The notes under the pieces were generated by a model, which had not been told where the DNA came from, ran no database searches, and was given only the letters and a program-made list of their open reading frames with translations. Below, in pieces: positions 63,736 to 64,000 of a DNA stretch of 64,000 nt (its first letter is position 1; every line of letters starts with the position of its first letter). The stretch comes from Streptomyces sp. NBC_00461 (lineage in GTDB: Bacteria; Actinomycetota; Actinomycetes; Streptomycetales; Streptomycetaceae), in contig NZ_CP107902.1 in the NCBI RefSeq assembly GCF_036013935.1, positions 2,947,001 to 3,011,000 of the forward strand. The letters run 5' to 3'. A program made the position numbers and the translations under genes.

Positions 63736-64000
63736 ATGACGCACGCGATGCTGAAGGGGTCGAACGTCCCGCTCGAGGCCGCCACGGTGCGCGCCGTGCT
63801 GCGCTGGACGCCCGGGCAGGGGGTCCCGGATGTCGACGTCTCGGCGCTGCTCCTCGGCCTCGACGGCCGGGTGCGCTCCGACGAGGACTTCGTCTTCTAC
63901 AACCAGCCCCGGCACCCCTCCGGCAAGGCCAGGTGGCTCGGCAAGAAGCGCGTCGCCGACGGCCTCACCGACACGATCCAGACAGATCTGGCCGGAGTCG
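63736..64000 (+). CDS. TerD-family protein, N-terminal part (cut by window edge)
   Basis: The first 88 residues are visible. [11 protein letters not shown] at the start, [20 protein letters not shown] followed by [12 protein letters not shown] is the conserved calcium-binding TerD beta-sandwich pattern. TerD proteins act in tellurite and phage-type stress responses. ATG 63736 or 63748 could be the start. It diverges across 196 bases from the HpcH/PRTase/HAD operon, the standard Ter arrangement. Confidence 0.88.
   Translation, partial: MTHAMLKGSNVPLEAATVRAVLRWTPGQGVPDVDVSALLLGLDGRVRSDEDFVFYNQPRHPSGKARWLGKKRVADGLTDTIQTDLAGV

Overview
This is a high-GC chromosomal window from a Streptomyces-type actinomycete. 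Supporting signs are the roughly 70% G+C content, GTG and TTG starts, GTGA stop/start overlaps, secreted cell-wall enzymes, an F420-dependent oxidoreductase family, and the short 'cgcgcccc' intergenic repeats typical of streptomycetes. It reads as ordinary core or near-core chromosome. I see no insertion sequence, phage, conjugative gene or CRISPR array. About 60 protein genes, one tRNA-Val, three riboswitches and several strong hairpin terminators are supported.

Layout. 1-6.6 kb: two MFS drug exporters, a methyltransferase, a Zn amidase, a Gln/Pro-rich membrane protein, an LLM-class oxidoreductase and a small membrane protein. 6.7-15.2 kb: a KstR-centred region. A three-gene operon (GT4 glycosyltransferase, SAM methyltransferase, alpha/alpha-toroid 'prenyltransferase-like' protein) diverges from a KstR-type TetR repressor. 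An aldehyde dehydrogenase plus 3Fe-4S ferredoxin operon follows, facing a metallo-beta-lactamase-fold hydrolase. A TPP riboswitch-like RNA lies on the minus strand between ferredoxin and kstR with no gene in front of it. 15.3-21.5 kb: a cobalamin riboswitch and a five-gene ECF-type vitamin transporter operon. 21.7-26 kb: small secreted and housekeeping genes. 26.2-28.9 kb: a FadA5-type steroid thiolase diverging from a CYP125-type P450. KstR-type operators (TnnAACnnGTTnnA) occur in all three divergent promoters, so the 6.7-14.3 kb and 26.2-28.9 kb blocks look like one sterol or isoprenoid side-chain regulon.

28.9-45 kb: a flavin monooxygenase, a LuxR regulator, a GT87-PAP2 fusion, an MHS transporter, an O-methyltransferase, an FHA-like protein, two tandem paralogues, a DHFR-like protein, a truncated GNAT remnant, a DHA2 exporter with a C-terminal MarR-like domain, a frameshifted peptidoglycan-binding protein, a HAD phosphatase, and a GDT1/TMEM165 exporter behind a manganese (yybP-ykoY) riboswitch. 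45-53.7 kb: a secreted HNH nuclease, PhoD phosphatase, DoxX, a DedA-like protein, DUF2277, ketopantoate reductase, tRNA-Val, a DUF4097 protein and a coiled-coil membrane protein. 53.8-58.4 kb: a cell-envelope operon (class A penicillin-binding protein, polysaccharide deacetylase, amidase_6). 58.5-64 kb: FmdB, then a Ter-associated biosynthetic set (HpcH/HpaI aldolase, phosphoribosyltransferase/StiP protein, HAD hydrolase) diverging from a terD gene cut by the window edge.

The strongest leads are the KstR regulon with its uncharacterised GT/MT/toroid operon, the orphan TPP riboswitch beside kstR, a palindromic repeat lodged inside the B12 riboswitch core with a base-pair-covarying second copy elsewhere, a shared CTGA-N7-TCAG promoter palindrome at four genes, and a penicillin-binding protein whose catalytic SxxK lysine is leucine.
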